Positions 26,466-34,325 of a stretch of 64,000 nucleotides of DNA are shown in pieces. The stretch lies in the NCBI GenBank assembly GCA_965224045.1, contig CBDCYD010000014.1, forward strand, positions 577,283 to 641,282, in the 5' to 3' direction. Each line of letters opens with the position of its first letter. Positions within the stretch are counted from its first letter, which is position 1. The notes under the pieces were generated by a model. It had not been told where the DNA came from, ran no database searches, and worked only from the letters and a program-made list of their open reading frames with translations. This stretch comes from Tectiglobus sp965224045 (GTDB taxonomy: Bacteria > Pseudomonadota > Alphaproteobacteria > Rhizobiales > Hyphomicrobiaceae). Both the position numbers and the translations under genes were made by a program.

Positions 26466-26924
26466 ATGAAACTGAACAAACGCGAGTTCATGGCACTGGG
26501 CGCCGGCTCCGTCGCGGCACTGAGCGTCAGCGGTTCTATCTCCGGTGCATCGGCCGACACGGCGGCGGAGGTTGAAAAGCGGATCGCCGACTTTGCCGGC
26601 GGCAAGAAGCCACAATCCGGCAAGGTGTCGCTCGGAACGCCGGAGATCGCGGAAAACGGAAACACGGTGCCGGTGTCGGTCGACATCGAGAGCCCCATGT
26701 CGGCGGATAATTATGTGGCCTCCGTCATGCTGCTTGCCGACGGCAACCCGCGGCCAGGTGTTGCAACCTTCCATTTCTCGCCAATGAGCGGTGAGGCGTC
26801 GGCAACGACGCGGATCCGTCTGGCCAAGACGCAGAACGTGATCGCGGTCGCCAAAATGAGCGACGGTTCGGTCTACATGGACAAGAAGCAGGTCAAGGTC
26901 ACCATCGGCGGCTGCGGCGGCTAG
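26466..26924 (+). CDS. soxY: SoxY, sulfur-carrier subunit
   Basis: A 152-residue protein with a Tat-like leader (KLNKREFMALGAGS) and the diagnostic C-terminal swinging arm GGCGG, in which C150 carries the sulfur intermediates. The body is the immunoglobulin-like SoxY domain. The ATG has GGGAG upstream. It forms the heterodimer SoxYZ, and the leader would also carry SoxZ across the membrane. Confidence 0.96.
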   Translation: MKLNKREFMALGAGSVAALSVSGSISGASADTAAEVEKRIADFAGGKKPQSGKVSLGTPEIAENGNTVPVSVDIESPMSADNYVASVMLLADGNPRPGVATFHFSPMSGEASATTRIRLAKTQNVIAVAKMSDGSVYMDKKQVKVTIGGCGG

Positions 26925-26984
26925 ACGCGCAATCCCGTTACGACATCTTTCAATCGAATAGATCCGAATTCAGGAGCCACAGCC

Positions 26985-27308
26985 ATGGCCAAGCCGAGAG
27001 TGAAAGTGCCGCGCAGCGCGGGCAAGGATGAAGTCATCACGATCAAAACGCTGATCAGTCACAAGATGGAGACGGGGCAGCGCAAGGACAAGAAAACGGG
27101 CGAAGTCATCCCGCGCAAAATCATCAACAAGTTCGTTGCCAAGTTTAACGGCAAGCAGGTGTTTGCCGTGGATATCGAACCAGCGGTGTCTGCCAATCCG
27201 TTCCTGCAGTTCAGCGTGAAGGTGCCGGAAAGCGGTGAGTTCGAGTTCGCATGGACCGACGACGATGGCACCGTCTACACCGCCAAGAAGAAGATTGCGG
27301 TCAACTAA
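26985..27308 (+). CDS. soxZ: SoxZ, sulfur-carrier partner of SoxY
   Basis: A 107-residue protein without its own signal peptide, as usual for SoxZ. Typical stretches are VITIKTLISHKMETGQRKD and FEFAWTDDDGTVYTAKKKI. It has no cysteines and is strongly basic overall. AGGAG precedes the start. It lies directly between soxY and soxA. Confidence 0.95.
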   Translation: MAKPRVKVPRSAGKDEVITIKTLISHKMETGQRKDKKTGEVIPRKIINKFVAKFNGKQVFAVDIEPAVSANPFLQFSVKVPESGEFEFAWTDDDGTVYTAKKKIAVN

Positions 27309-27366
27309 GCGGAGCGCGCCAAGCCGGGCTCGAAGGGGCCGGCGTGGACAGGGAGGAAGCACAATA

Positions 27367-28227
27367 ATGAAAAGCACAATGAAACTGCTCGGGGTGTGCG
27401 TGACGGCAGTCATTACGGCGGGGTTGGTGACGACCGCTGTGCATGGTGAGCCGAACGACAACCAACTGGTCATCGAAGGCAAGAAGTTTGTGACCAAGCT
27501 GAAGGGTCGGGACGATGGTCCGCTGGATGAAATCTATTCCGGTTGGCGGTTCCGCAGTCCCGAGACGCAGAAGCTGCAACTCGATGACTTCGAAAACCCG
27601 GGCTTCCCGCTTGTCGATCTCGGCGCCGAGCTGTGGAACAAGGTCGAGGGATCGGCCGGCAAGGCATGCGCAAGCTGCCACAACGACGCCAGCAAGAGCA
27701 TGAAGGGTGTGCGTGCTGCGATGCCGAAGTGGCACAAGGAGGCCGGCAAGCCACAGGCGCTGCAACAGCATGTCAACTACTGCCGCACCGAACGCATGGG
27801 TGCGGAGGCTTGGAAATGGGAGTCCAACGAAATGCTCGGGATGGCGGCCTATGTCGGGCTGCAGTCGCGCGGCATGCCGGTCAAGGTCGAGACCGACGGC
27901 AAGTTCAAGGACTTCTATGAAATGGGCAAGAAGATCTACTACACACGCGTCGGCCAGCTCGACATGGCGTGCGCCGGTTGCCACGAAGACAACTACGGCA
28001 AGATGATCCGCGCCGACCACCTGAGCCAAGGCCAGATCAACGGCTTCCCGCTCTATCGTTTCAAGTGGCAGAAGATGGGCTCGATCCACCGCCGCTTCAA
28101 AGGCTGCATGAAGAACATCCGAGCCAAGCCCTATGATGTCGGCAGCGACGAGTTCGTCGCGCTTGAACTCTACGTCGCATCGCGCGGCCAGGGCCTGTCG
28201 GTGGAGACACCAGCCGTGCGAAACTAG
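27367..28227 (+). CDS. soxA: SoxA, diheme cytochrome c
   Basis: A 286-residue periplasmic cytochrome with a signal peptide ending near TAVHG. Two heme motifs are present, CASCH (C101-H105) and CAGCH (C202-H206), so this is the diheme type. C247 in FKGCMKNIRAKPY is the expected cysteine-persulfide heme ligand at the SoxAX active site. Strong AGGGAGGA upstream. A terminator hairpin follows and separates it from soxB. Confidence 0.95.
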   Translation: MKSTMKLLGVCVTAVITAGLVTTAVHGEPNDNQLVIEGKKFVTKLKGRDDGPLDEIYSGWRFRSPETQKLQLDDFENPGFPLVDLGAELWNKVEGSAGKACASCHNDASKSMKGVRAAMPKWHKEAGKPQALQQHVNYCRTERMGAEAWKWESNEMLGMAAYVGLQSRGMPVKVETDGKFKDFYEMGKKIYYTRVGQLDMACAGCHEDNYGKMIRADHLSQGQINGFPLYRFKWQKMGSIHRRFKGCMKNIRAKPYDVGSDEFVALELYVASRGQGLSVETPAVRN

Positions 28228-28247
28228 GCGACGGCACCGCAATTGAG

Positions 28248-28287
28248 GACCGGCTCGGGGCGCGTGCCCAAGGCCGGTCTTTTTTTG
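28248..28287 (+). terminator. Intrinsic terminator between soxA and soxB
   Basis: GACCGGC (28248-28254) pairs with GCCGGTC (28273-28279) and is followed by seven Ts. It lies between soxA and soxB in the direction of transcription and should end or attenuate soxXYZA transcripts. Confidence 0.8.
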
Positions 28288-28383
28288 ACTGCGCGGTGGC
28301 CGGCGCGACCGCGAGGTGGGGATGAATTGGCCGGCGCTGATTGGGTGACCAGCCAGAGCGATCCGTCAACGCGAGGACTGAAC

Positions 28384-30081
28384 ATGGTTTCACGTAGGGA
28401 ATTTCTTCAGGCCGGCGTTGCTGCCGCGGTCTTTGCCGGCGGGGCCGGGAGCGGGCGCTGGAGTGCGCTTGCGGCAACGCAGAAACTGATGAGCGAGGCT
28501 GATCTCCTTGCGTTCCCGTCGTTCGGTAACGTGTCGCTGGTTCACATTACTGATATCCATGCGCAGCTGATGCCTGGCTATTTTCGTGAGCCGTCGATCA
28601 ATCTCGGCGTCGGGGAAGTTGCCGGCAAGCCACCGCATCTGACGGGCAAGGACTTCCTCAGGCACTACGACATCGCCGCAAATTCACCGGAGGCCTATGC
28701 ACTGAGTTCGGAGGATTATGTCGCGCTTGCCAAGAGTTACGGCAAGATGGGTGGCATCGACCGGATTGCAACCGTTCTCAAGTCGATCCGCGGCGAGCGT
28801 GGCGACAAGGTGCTGTTCCTCGATGGCGGGGATACCTGGCAGGGCAGCTATACGTCACTGAAGACGCGCGGCCAGGACATGGTCGATGTGATGAACTCGC
28901 TCAAGCCGGACGCGATGACGGCACATTGGGAGTTCACGTACGGCGCCGAGCGCGTCAATGAGATCGTCGAGAACCTGCCCTTTGCATTTCTCGGCGGCAA
29001 CATTTTCGACAACGAATGGGACGAGCCGGCTTTCGAGGCGACCAAATTCTTCGACAGGGGTGGCGTGAAGGTCGCCGTCATCGGGCAGGCGTTCCCGTAT
29101 CTGCCGGTGGCCAATCCACGCTGGATGTTTCCGAAGCTGTCGTTCGGTATCCGGGAAGAACAGATGCAAAAGCACGTCGATGATGCGCGCAAGAAGGGTG
29201 CGCAGCTTGTCGTGCTGTTGTCGCACAACGGTTTCGATGTCGATCGAAAGATGGCGGGACGCGTGAAGGGGATCGACGTTATCCTTGCCGGTCACACGCA
29301 TGATGCGCTGCCGGAGCCTGTGATCGTCGGCAAGACGCTGGTGGTTGCTTCCGGTTCGCACGGCAAGTTCCTGTCGCGGCTCGATCTCGATGTCGGTGGC
29401 GGCGCGGTCAAAGGTTACCAGTTCCGGCTGATCCCAATCTTTACCGACGTCATTTCGGCCGATGCAGAGACGACGAAGCTGGTCCAGAAAGTGCGCGCGC
29501 CGTTCGAAGCGGAGCTTGGCAAAGTGGTCGGCAGGACGGATTCGCTGCTTTACCGGCGGGGAAATTTTAACGGCACGTTCGACGATCTGATCTGCGATGC
29601 GCTGCTGTCCGAGCGCGAGGCCGACATTGCGTTGTCGCCGGGGTTCCGGTGGGGGACCACCGTCCTGCCCGGCAGCGAGCTTACAGTGGAAGAGATCTTT
29701 TCCGCGACCGGCATGACCTATCCCAACGCCTACCGGACGGAGATGACAGGAAAGTTCATCAAGGAGATCCTAGAGGACGTCGCCGATAATCTGTTCAATC
29801 CCGATCCCTACTATCAGCAGGGCGGAGACATGGTGCGTGTCGGCGGTATGGGCTATCGCATCAATGTGGCGGCCAACATGGGCGGGCGGATTTCCGATAT
29901 GACGTTGCTCAAGTCCGGAAAACCGATCGAGCCGGACAAGACCTATGTCGTGGCCGGCTGGGCGTCCGTCAACGAAGGTACGCAAGGCCCGCCGATCTGG
30001 GACGTGGTCATGGACTATGTCAGGAAGGCCGGCACCGTGAACCTAAAGCCGAACCGTTCAGTGATCATCGAAGGCATCTAA
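28384..30081 (+). CDS. soxB: SoxB, thiosulfohydrolase
   Basis: A 565-residue 5'-nucleotidase-fold enzyme. The Tat signal is MVSRREFLQAG. Dimanganese motifs are visible: HITDIHAQL, FLDGGDTWQGS, AHWEFTYG, LLSHNGFDVD and LAGHTHDALPEP. SoxB hydrolyses the sulfone from SoxY-bound thiosulfate to release sulfate. The start has GAGGA upstream; the longer frame from 28243 runs through the soxA terminator. The family's usual length is about 560, so it is complete. Confidence 0.95.
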   Translation: MVSRREFLQAGVAAAVFAGGAGSGRWSALAATQKLMSEADLLAFPSFGNVSLVHITDIHAQLMPGYFREPSINLGVGEVAGKPPHLTGKDFLRHYDIAANSPEAYALSSEDYVALAKSYGKMGGIDRIATVLKSIRGERGDKVLFLDGGDTWQGSYTSLKTRGQDMVDVMNSLKPDAMTAHWEFTYGAERVNEIVENLPFAFLGGNIFDNEWDEPAFEATKFFDRGGVKVAVIGQAFPYLPVANPRWMFPKLSFGIREEQMQKHVDDARKKGAQLVVLLSHNGFDVDRKMAGRVKGIDVILAGHTHDALPEPVIVGKTLVVASGSHGKFLSRLDLDVGGGAVKGYQFRLIPIFTDVISADAETTKLVQKVRAPFEAELGKVVGRTDSLLYRRGNFNGTFDDLICDALLSEREADIALSPGFRWGTTVLPGSELTVEEIFSATGMTYPNAYRTEMTGKFIKEILEDVADNLFNPDPYYQQGGDMVRVGGMGYRINVAANMGGRISDMTLLKSGKPIEPDKTYVVAGWASVNEGTQGPPIWDVVMDYVRKAGTVNLKPNRSVIIEGI

Positions 30082-30142
30082 CGCGATCGACATGCAAGCT
30101 GCTGCGACCAATGTCCGTTGGCATGCAGAACGGTGTTTGCAT

Positions 30143-30170
30143 TTTCATATTCGTATATTAGAATATGAAA
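30143..30170. promoter_or_regulatory. 28-bp palindromic operator at soxC (BigR/SqrR-type)
   Basis: TTTCATATTC (30143-30152) and GAATATGAAA (30161-30170) are perfect 10-bp arms around N8, containing ATTC-N8-GAAT. It is the best match in the window to the persulfide-repressor site. It covers the first in-frame ATG (30165), arguing that translation of soxC starts further downstream. Confidence 0.72.
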
Positions 30171-30239
30171 GATCTCCGGACCTGCAAGAGCCATCGCGCG
30201 ATGCGCAATGCAGGTGACCACGCTTTCGGGAGCAGTGAA

Positions 30240-31526
30240 TTGGCTATCAAAAAGGACCTGGGCGGAACCGCGCCCGTTGCAACGCGTCGATCGTTCCTTA
30301 AAGGCGGCCTCGTTGCAGGCGGGGCGGTGGTGGCCAGCGGTCTGACGGCAGAAGCCGGCAAGCCGGACGCGGCGATCACCGAGGTGCAGGAGTGGTCCCA
30401 GGTTCTTGGCGAAGGGGTGGACGCACGTCCCTACGGTATGCCGTCGGAGTTCGAGAAGCACGTCGTGCGCCGCAACGTGCCGTGGCTGACGGCGACGGCG
30501 GAATCGTCGGTCAACTTTACGCCATTGCACGAGCTTGACGGGATCATCACCCCGAACGGGTTGTGCTTCGAACGCCATCATGCCGGGATCGCGATTGTCG
30601 AGCCGGACAAGCATCGCCTGATGATCAACGGTCTCGTCGACAAGCCAATGGTCTTCACGATGGACGACCTCAAGCGGTTTCCGCGGGTCAATAAGATCTT
30701 TTTCCTGGAGTGTGCGGCCAACTCCGGCATGGAATGGCGCGGTGCACAGCTTAACGGCTGCCAGTTCACGCACGGCATGGTGCACAACGTGATGTATACC
30801 GGCGTGCCGCTGAAGTACCTCCTGGACGAGGCCGGCGTGAAAACCAACGCCAGATGGCTGATGCCGGAAGGCGGCGATGCAGCCGGCATGAACCGGTCCG
30901 TGCCACTGTTCAAGGGCATGGAGGACTGTCTCGTCGCGTTCGCCATGAACGGTGAGGCGCTGCGCCCCGAACAGGGTTACCCCCTGCGTCTGGTGGTGCC
31001 CGGTTGGGAAGGCAATATGTGGGTGAAATGGCTGCGCCGTATCGAGGTCGGTGATGCGCCGTGGCATGCGCGTGAAGAGACGTCGAAGTACACCGATCTG
31101 ATGGAGAACGGCAAAGCGCGGCGCTTTACCTGGGAAATGGACTGCAAGTCGGTGATCACCAATCCCTCCCCGCAGGCTCCATTGAAACACAAGAAGGGCC
31201 AGACGGTTGTCACCGGGCTTGCGTGGTCCGGCCGCGGTACGGTCGAACGCGTCGACGTTACGATTGACGGTGGCAAGAACTGGTACACGGCGCGGCTCGA
31301 CGGGCCGAGCCTCGATAAGTCGCTGCACCGCTTCTACTTCGATTTCGACTGGGACGGCAAACCGCTGCTCTTGCAATCGCGCGCGATCGACTCGACGGGA
31401 TACGTGCAACCGACCAAGGCGGAGTTGCGCAAGGTGCGCGGTACCAACTCGATCTATCACAACAACGGCATTCAGACCTGGCATGTGCGCGAAGACGGAG
31501 CGGTTGAAAATGTCGAAATCTCTTAA
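30240..31526 (+). CDS. soxC: SoxC, sulfur (sulfane) dehydrogenase molybdenum subunit
   Basis: A 428-residue protein of the sulfite-oxidase family with a Tat-type leader (TRRSFLKGGLVAGG), the molybdopterin domain with the Mo-binding Cys in FFLECAANSG, and a C-terminal dimerisation domain. SoxCD oxidises SoxY-bound sulfane sulfur. I prefer TTG 30240 because GGGAG is 7 nt upstream. ATG 30201 and ATG 30165 are alternatives, but 30165 lies inside the palindromic operator. The 3' end overlaps soxD by 17 bp, implying translational coupling. Confidence 0.88.
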   Translation: MAIKKDLGGTAPVATRRSFLKGGLVAGGAVVASGLTAEAGKPDAAITEVQEWSQVLGEGVDARPYGMPSEFEKHVVRRNVPWLTATAESSVNFTPLHELDGIITPNGLCFERHHAGIAIVEPDKHRLMINGLVDKPMVFTMDDLKRFPRVNKIFFLECAANSGMEWRGAQLNGCQFTHGMVHNVMYTGVPLKYLLDEAGVKTNARWLMPEGGDAAGMNRSVPLFKGMEDCLVAFAMNGEALRPEQGYPLRLVVPGWEGNMWVKWLRRIEVGDAPWHAREETSKYTDLMENGKARRFTWEMDCKSVITNPSPQAPLKHKKGQTVVTGLAWSGRGTVERVDVTIDGGKNWYTARLDGPSLDKSLHRFYFDFDWDGKPLLLQSRAIDSTGYVQPTKAELRKVRGTNSIYHNNGIQTWHVREDGAVENVEIS

Positions 31527-32169
31527 GTTCGCGTTCGCGTTGGTGCTGGGCGTTGCATTGCTCGGCTTCGGGGGGGCGGCGGAGACCGGCAAGAAGTTCG
31601 GGCTTGGTCGTCAGGCATTGCCGGAGGAAATCGCGGCGTGGGATATCGATGTGCGTCCCGATGGGCAAGGTCTTCCGAAGGGAAAAGGCAAGGTCTCGGA
31701 CGGCGAGGCGATCTATGCCGAGCAGTGCGCTTCGTGTCACGGCGACTTCGGTGAAGGGATCGACCGCTGGCCGGTATTGGTCGGTGGCAAAGATACGCTC
31801 GCCAGCCACGACCCGGTGAAGACGATCGGGTCCTACTGGCCGTTCGCTTCGACGGTCTACGACTATATCCGAAGGTCGATGCCGTTCGGCAATGCGCAGT
31901 CTCTGTCCGCGGATGACCTCTATGCGTTGACGGCCTACCTGCTCTATATGAACGAGATCATCGACGATGACTCGTTCGTGCTTACGGACAAGAATTTTGG
32001 CACGATCAAAATGCCGAACGAGAAAAACTTCATCAAAGACGCGCGTCCGGATACGCCGACGATCAGCGATGGCGAGCCGTGCATGAAGAACTGCAAGGCG
32101 GATGTCAAAATTACCGGGCGGGCGCGTGTTCTCGACGTGACGCCGGAGACAGAGGACAGCAAGAAGTAG
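31510..32169 (+). CDS. soxD: SoxD, cytochrome c subunit of sulfur dehydrogenase (short, monoheme)
   Basis: A 219-residue cytochrome with a signal peptide ending near GGAAET and a single heme motif CASCH (C73-H77); SMPFGNAQSL supplies the Met ligand. It takes electrons from SoxC. Paracoccus SoxD is a longer diheme protein, so this is the short form, nearer to SorB-like or one-heme SoxD proteins. The ATG overlaps the soxC end by 17 bp. A terminator follows. Confidence 0.88.
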   Translation: MSKSLKFAFALVLGVALLGFGGAAETGKKFGLGRQALPEEIAAWDIDVRPDGQGLPKGKGKVSDGEAIYAEQCASCHGDFGEGIDRWPVLVGGKDTLASHDPVKTIGSYWPFASTVYDYIRRSMPFGNAQSLSADDLYALTAYLLYMNEIIDDDSFVLTDKNFGTIKMPNEKNFIKDARPDTPTISDGEPCMKNCKADVKITGRARVLDVTPETEDSKK

Positions 32170-32226
32170 CGTTCGCGGCGGCGGCTGGTTTCGCCGAACC
32201 GCAGGTTCCTGTTTCGATGACACGAT

Positions 32227-32263
32227 GGCGGCGGAACCGGATTGGATCCGCCGCCCATTTTTT
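32227..32263 (+). terminator. Terminator after soxCD
   Basis: GGCGGCGGA (32227-32235) pairs with TCCGCCGCC (32247-32255), followed by CATTTTTTG. It ends the rightward soxCD transcript just before the convergent cytochrome gene. Confidence 0.85.
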
Positions 32264-32318
32264 GAGATGATCGATGGAGCTGCGAATGTTGCCGCAGCAA
32301 ATCGCTATTCCGTTTTCT

Positions 32319-32711
32319 TCATTCCGGCTTCTTCGCCTTTTCCTTGAGATAGGCGATCACATCCAGGCGGTCCTGCGCGTCCTTCAGGCCGGCGAACGAC
32401 ATTCGGCCGCGCTTGATGAATTTGCGTGGGTTGGCGAGGTATTCATCCAGGTTCTTTTCGTCCCAGACCAAACCTTCCTCAGCCCTTTTCAGAAGCCCTT
32501 TGGAATACTTGTACTTCTCGACGATTCCAGCCTTTCTTCCGACGATACCGACGAGGTGGGGCCCGAGCTTGTTCTTTTCCTTGTTCATGAAATGGCAGGC
32601 AACGCATTTCTTGAACACGCCCTCGCCGGCCTTGACGTCACCTTCGGCAGCAGGTGCCGGAGATGCCGCAAGAGCGGCTGCGGTTGCAATGACGAGCGCG
32701 CGGATCTGCAT
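32319..32711 (-). CDS. Class I cytochrome c (cytochrome c2-like)
   Basis: A 130-residue periplasmic cytochrome. The signal peptide ends at about SPAPAAE. The heme motif is GVFKKCVACH, GPHLVGIVGRKAG is typical of small mitochondrial-like c2, and the Met ligand is in KRGRMSFAGL. ATG 32711 has GGGAG upstream and follows the signal-peptide pattern; longer in-frame starts are not supported. It probably carries electrons from SoxXA/SoxCD/FccAB to the terminal oxidase. It lies downstream of soxW on the same strand. Confidence 0.88.
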   Translation of the reverse strand: MQIRALVIATAAALAASPAPAAEGDVKAGEGVFKKCVACHFMNKEKNKLGPHLVGIVGRKAGIVEKYKYSKGLLKRAEEGLVWDEKNLDEYLANPRKFIKRGRMSFAGLKDAQDRLDVIAYLKEKAKKPE

Positions 32712-32960
32712 TGAGTTGTTCTCCCTCATTTTCTGCTCTTGGGCCATTAAGTTGTGATCGGCCAAGGTGTTTGCCCATGCCAATTCCGGAATATTACTTT
32801 GTTGTTGTCGCGACATGATCGGCCGAATTGCCGCGGTTTTCATTGACCATGGGAATTTCGACGGAGCCGGGCGCATGGTGCGGCGATCTGCTCTCGATGG
32901 TTCCGGGAGGGATCCATCAGGCGCTGTCGGCGCCTGGTTCGAACGAGTGGATTGCATGGC

Positions 32961-33599
32961 CTACCAGATTTTGACTTTCTTGCCTTTGTCGCGCAGCGCC
33001 TTGGCACGTTCGTTGACGTATTCCTGGAAATGCTTGGTCTTGAAGTGGCCGCCGGCGACGTGTTCCAGCATGGTTCGGAAGTGGAACGGCTTGAAGTAAC
33101 CCGGCATTATCGCGGACGCAGCGCTCTTGCCTGGCTTGCCCGCGGCAACCTTAGCGGTCGGCGCAAACAAAAGCAGCGTCGGTGTGAATACAATTCCCCA
33201 ACGGCGGGCAAGCTGACGTTCTTCCATTGCCTTGCCGTCGAAGTCGGTAACTTCGCGTGAACCGCGCAGGTCGAGCTGTACGAAGACGAAATGCTTTTTC
33301 AGGTAGTCGACGATTTCGGGGTCGGCCAAGTTGACCTGATGAAGTTCACGGCAATAGGGGCAGCCTGCCTGCTCGAAAGCGACGATCAAACCTTTGCCGG
33401 CTGCACGCGCCTCTTCCATGTCCTCTTTCAAATCGAGAAACGACTCGTGGAACCAACCCTGCTTGTAAAGGCCGTCATCCCCGAGCGTCGATTTCGGCGG
33501 TTCCGCGGCCGCGAGGGGGCCTGTGTTGACGGCCAGGAAGGTGGCCAGCGCGAGGACTGCAATCCAGAGGGCGCCTGCATAGCGAACGGTGTAAGTCAT
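32961..33599 (-). CDS. soxW: SoxW-like periplasmic thioredoxin
   Basis: A 212-residue protein with a signal peptide ending at about GPLAAAE and a thioredoxin domain with active site EQAGCPYCRELH and cis-Pro in VFTPTLLLF. SoxW receives electrons from SoxV to keep Sox proteins reduced. It is separated from soxV by 8 kb and followed by the c2-like gene. A composite palindromic repeat occupies its upstream region. Confidence 0.88.
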   Translation of the reverse strand: MTYTVRYAGALWIAVLALATFLAVNTGPLAAAEPPKSTLGDDGLYKQGWFHESFLDLKEDMEEARAAGKGLIVAFEQAGCPYCRELHQVNLADPEIVDYLKKHFVFVQLDLRGSREVTDFDGKAMEERQLARRWGIVFTPTLLLFAPTAKVAAGKPGKSAASAIMPGYFKPFHFRTMLEHVAGGHFKTKHFQEYVNERAKALRDKGKKVKIW

Positions 33600-33630
33600 A
33601 GCCTGCCTGTCGTTTGCCGCGACGTTGCCT

Positions 33631-33794
33631 AGTGTAGCGCACCTGACGTTTGGTGCCTGTGTGCGACTTGCCTCTCAACCAATCGCCAGGTGCAAAAGCG
33701 ACACTAGATACATAAGGTTGCTCGTGTTCCTTATGGTTCTGGCATTTGCTCTCGACATCGCCGCGCGGGATAGCAAATGTCAGAACCGGAACAC
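33631..33794 (-). repeat. Composite palindromic repeat A-B, copy 1
   Basis: Read on the minus strand it is module A (33724-33794, from GTGTTCCGGTTCTGACATTTG to GGAACAC, a long hairpin with 7-bp GTGTTCC/GGAACAC ends), a linker GAGCAACC..., then module B (33631-33706, GTGTCGC...GCACCTGACG...TACACT). The same order recurs at 58384 and 59261. It lies directly upstream of soxW. Confidence 0.8.
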
Positions 33795-33884
33795 TCGATG
33801 GTCAGTTGCCCTGCGATCGCCATTTGCACAGCCATCGCCGTGGCTGGCGCCGGCAAGGCTAAATGTAATCCAAAAAACCTTGAT

Positions 33885-33904
33885 ATTCAAACATTCGCAT
33901 GTTT
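33885..33904. promoter_or_regulatory. Operator-like palindrome at fccA
   Basis: AAACAT-TCGC-ATGTTT (33889-33904) is a perfect 6-bp inverted repeat. Overlapping it, ATTC-N8-GCAT (33885-33900) misses the BigR/SqrR pattern by one base. It covers an in-frame ATG at 33899, as the soxC site does. Confidence 0.45.
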
Positions 33905-33943
33905 AAATTTTGGTTCACTCGGCTTGCAGTATTCGGCCGAGCA

Positions 33944-34291
33944 ATGCCGAAACCGAGTGCGATCATCTTGAGATTTCGATTGGCAGAACTGGTCTTGGCC
34001 TCGTCACTCGGTGCATGGACGTGCGGTGCGCCGGAGGCCGCGGCGGACGACGTTGAACTCGGCGAATATCTCTCCGGTCAGTGCACGACCTGCCACCAAC
34101 TTTCCGGCAGGGCCAACGGTATTCCGTCAATCGTCGGCTGGGATGCTATCTCGTTCGTCGCGGTGATGAATTCGTACAGAAAGAAGGAACGCGAGAACAA
34201 GGTGATGCAGAACATCGCCGGCTCGCTCAGCGCGGATGACATCGCGGCATTGGCCGCGTATTTCGCGACAATCAAACCGAAAAAGAAATAG
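33944..34291 (+). CDS. fccA: FccA/SoxE-like monoheme cytochrome subunit of flavocytochrome c
   Basis: A 115-residue cytochrome with a signal peptide (LAELVLASSLGAW...PEAAA) and one heme motif in GQCTTCHQLSGRANGIPSIVGW. This matches the small FccA cytochrome that accepts electrons from the sulfide-oxidising flavoprotein. Start 33944 is preferred; ATG 33899 lies in a palindromic operator and would lengthen the signal peptide. It is 34 bp before fccB. Confidence 0.8.
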   Translation: MPKPSAIILRFRLAELVLASSLGAWTCGAPEAAADDVELGEYLSGQCTTCHQLSGRANGIPSIVGWDAISFVAVMNSYRKKERENKVMQNIAGSLSADDIAALAAYFATIKPKKK

Positions 34292-34325
34292 GTGCGTTGC
34301 GCGCCGTTTCGCGAGGAGGAAAACC

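Larger units (their letters stand above)
33600..33943. other. Intergenic region between soxW and fccA
   Basis: No gene is supported here. It holds one composite palindromic repeat (33631-33794) and a short operator-like palindrome near the fccA start. The remaining 90 bp between them carry no feature that I can name. Confidence 0.7.
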
